A stretch of DNA of 6,274 bases from Gemmataceae bacterium (lineage in GTDB: Bacteria > Planctomycetota > Planctomycetia > Gemmatales > Gemmataceae), in NCBI GenBank assembly GCA_947490035.1, contig CANLGS010000272.1:1-6274 (forward strand). Direction: 5' to 3'. The notes beneath the pieces were generated by a model. The model had not been told where the DNA came from. It saw only the letters and a list, made by a program, of their open reading frames with translations, and searched no databases. The position numbers were made by a program, and so were the translations under genes. Shown here in pieces: positions 5,706 to 6,274 of the stretch; the first letter of the stretch is position 1; each line of letters opens with the position of its first letter.

Positions 5706-5790
5706 GCGGGCGGAAGGCGGGCGTCGGCGGTGAGTACCGACAATTGAACCGCGCGAGCGCGAAAATGCAAGCGCAGTCGGGGTGAACGTG

Positions 5791-5811
5791 TTGACGAGCC
5801 GGACGGACAGC
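5791..5811 (+). repeat. Shortened fragment of the 5069-5140 repeat arm
   Basis: TTGACGAGCCGGA at 5791-5803 is identical to 5073-5085, and the following CGGACAGC is identical to 5097-5104. The 11 nt in between (5086-5096) are absent here. There is no second arm, so this looks like a decayed or internally deleted copy. Confidence 0.5.
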
Positions 5812-5829
5812 GTTGGTAACCGCCAACCA

Positions 5830-5980
5830 GGTTTGTACCCCGGAGGGGTTACACTCCTCAGCCCAGGGCAACGCCCTGGGATTGGGGTGCGAAGGGCGGC
5901 CTATGCCGACCGTGTGCCCGTGTCGCGTACCCAGGGCGTTGCCCTGGGCTGAGGAGTGTAACCCCTCCGGGGTACAAACC
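5830..5980. repeat. Perfect 51-nt inverted repeat with composite palindromic arms
   Basis: Arms at 5830-5880 and 5930-5980 are exact reverse complements over 51 nt, around a 49-nt loop. Each arm holds two smaller palindromes: GTACCCCGGAGGGGTTAC (stem CCCC/GGGG) and CCCAGGGCAACGCCCTGGG (stem CCCAGGGC/GCCCTGGG), joined by ACTCCTCAG. The loop has its own small hairpin, CGGC-CTAT-GCCG (5897-5908). It lies between two minus-strand genes and ends 6 nt before the stop codon of the right-hand one. The exact match suggests a recent insertion or sequence conversion between arms. No coding sequence is inside. Confidence 0.92.
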
Positions 5981-5986
5981 CGGCCG

Positions 5987-6274
5987 TCACTTCTTCGGTG
6001 TCACCTTCAACACGAACGAGTCGCTGTGGCCGCCGCTGGTGGGCTGGTACATCAACCCGCCGCGCGCCGGCGGCAGCATGAACTCCCCCGCGAACTCGGC
6101 CCGCACCACGAACCCCGCCGCGGCCGCGGCAGCCGATTCGTAGTGGAAGCACGACATCGCTTCGCGGTCCTCGCGCAACACGTGACCCTGCGAGTCCAGC
6201 GGCACCGGGAACCGCCGGTCGCCGGCCGCCACCGTCTCGCACCCAGAGGGCTTGGGGCTTTCGATCAGGAAGAA
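5987..6274 (-). CDS. C-terminal part of a probable alpha-2-macroglobulin-family protein (N-terminus beyond window)
   Basis: The minus strand is open from the right edge to a TGA at 5987-5989, giving the last 95 residues. The order of motifs matches the extreme C-terminus of bacterial alpha-2-macroglobulins as I remember the family: an ESPKPSGCE segment (family pattern EDPKPAG-E), then REDREAMSCFHY (D-R-A-F), FVVRAEFAGEFMLPPARGGL (Y-LRAE-PG-F--LP-RG), MYQP and SDSFVLKV near the end. Known members are very large periplasmic or surface proteins that trap proteases; here almost all of the protein is outside the window. The frame continues upstream of the GTG at 6232, so that codon is not a start. 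Assignment is from a short stretch, so other beta-sandwich surface proteins cannot be excluded. Confidence 0.65.
   Translation of the reverse strand, partial: FFLIESPKPSGCETVAAGDRRFPVPLDSQGHVLREDREAMSCFHYESAAAAAAGFVVRAEFAGEFMLPPARGGLMYQPTSGGHSDSFVLKVTPKK

Noticed and set aside
5623..5871. Minus-strand open frame running into the 51-nt repeat
   Set aside because: Part of it is the zinc-ribbon gene in another frame and part is repeat sequence; it has no supporting ribosome site.
5830..5980. Reading the 51-nt inverted repeat as a simple transcription terminator for the right-hand gene
   Set aside because: A 49-nt loop, the lack of a T tract and the composite arms do not fit; some effect on transcript ends remains possible.
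604..5986. CRISPR array, insertion sequence, tRNA or attachment site
   Set aside because: The repeats are inverted pairs of unrelated sequence rather than regularly spaced direct repeats; no transposase or integrase frame and no cloverleaf pattern was seen.
5901..6242. Minus-strand open frame of 113 codons overlapping the right-hand gene
   Set aside because: The overlapping frame 5987-6274 matches the alpha-2-macroglobulin C-terminus and ends just before the repeat; this frame translates the repeat itself.

Overview
The window looks like chromosomal DNA from a Planctomycetota bacterium, most likely a Gemmata-type lineage (Gemmataceae). The evidence is high G+C with strong G/C wobble bias, a small protein that joins an N-terminal CxC...CxxC zinc ribbon to C-terminal membrane helices, a secreted Gly/Thr-rich BON protein, and many unrelated genes separated by palindromic intergenic repeats. 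The assignment is inference from style and remembered families; no 16S or marker gene is present.

Layout, left to right. 1-603 (-): N-terminal 201 residues of a sugar phosphate isomerase/epimerase-type TIM barrel, running off the left edge. 604-833: divergent gap with a 24-nt-arm fold-back repeat and a fair sigma70-like promoter. 834-1580 (+): exported BON-domain protein, followed by a clear terminator. 1699-2121 (+): adrenodoxin/Isc-type 2Fe-2S ferredoxin. 2130-2244: a 34-nt-arm fold-back between convergent genes. 2255-2701 (-): unrecognised Trp-rich 148-aa protein. 2702-2912: divergent gap holding two REP-like palindromes in inverted orientation. 2913-3746 (+): PPP-type metallophosphoesterase. 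3752-4342 (-) and 4471-5010 (-): two related membrane proteins that look like an old tandem duplication. 5069-5140: a 32-nt-arm hairpin. 5174-5695 (-): zinc-ribbon protein with two membrane helices. 5830-5980: a perfect 51-nt inverted repeat. 5987-6274 (-): C-terminal 95 residues of a probable alpha-2-macroglobulin-family protein, running off the right edge.

The genes do not form an obvious pathway. They are mostly single-gene units in alternating directions. The ferredoxin has no iron-sulfur assembly neighbours and the phosphatase has no partner. The run from 3752 to 5695 is the only candidate gene group: three small minus-strand membrane proteins of unknown role.

No phage, IS, CRISPR, toxin-antitoxin or recognisable defence system is visible. 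The most notable non-coding signal is that five intergenic gaps each carry a long fold-back of a different sequence family (arms 24-51 nt, or a mirrored pair of palindromes), in addition to one ordinary terminator. These are the best candidates for follow-up. They resemble dispersed genomic repeats rather than gene-specific regulators, which genome-wide counting could test.
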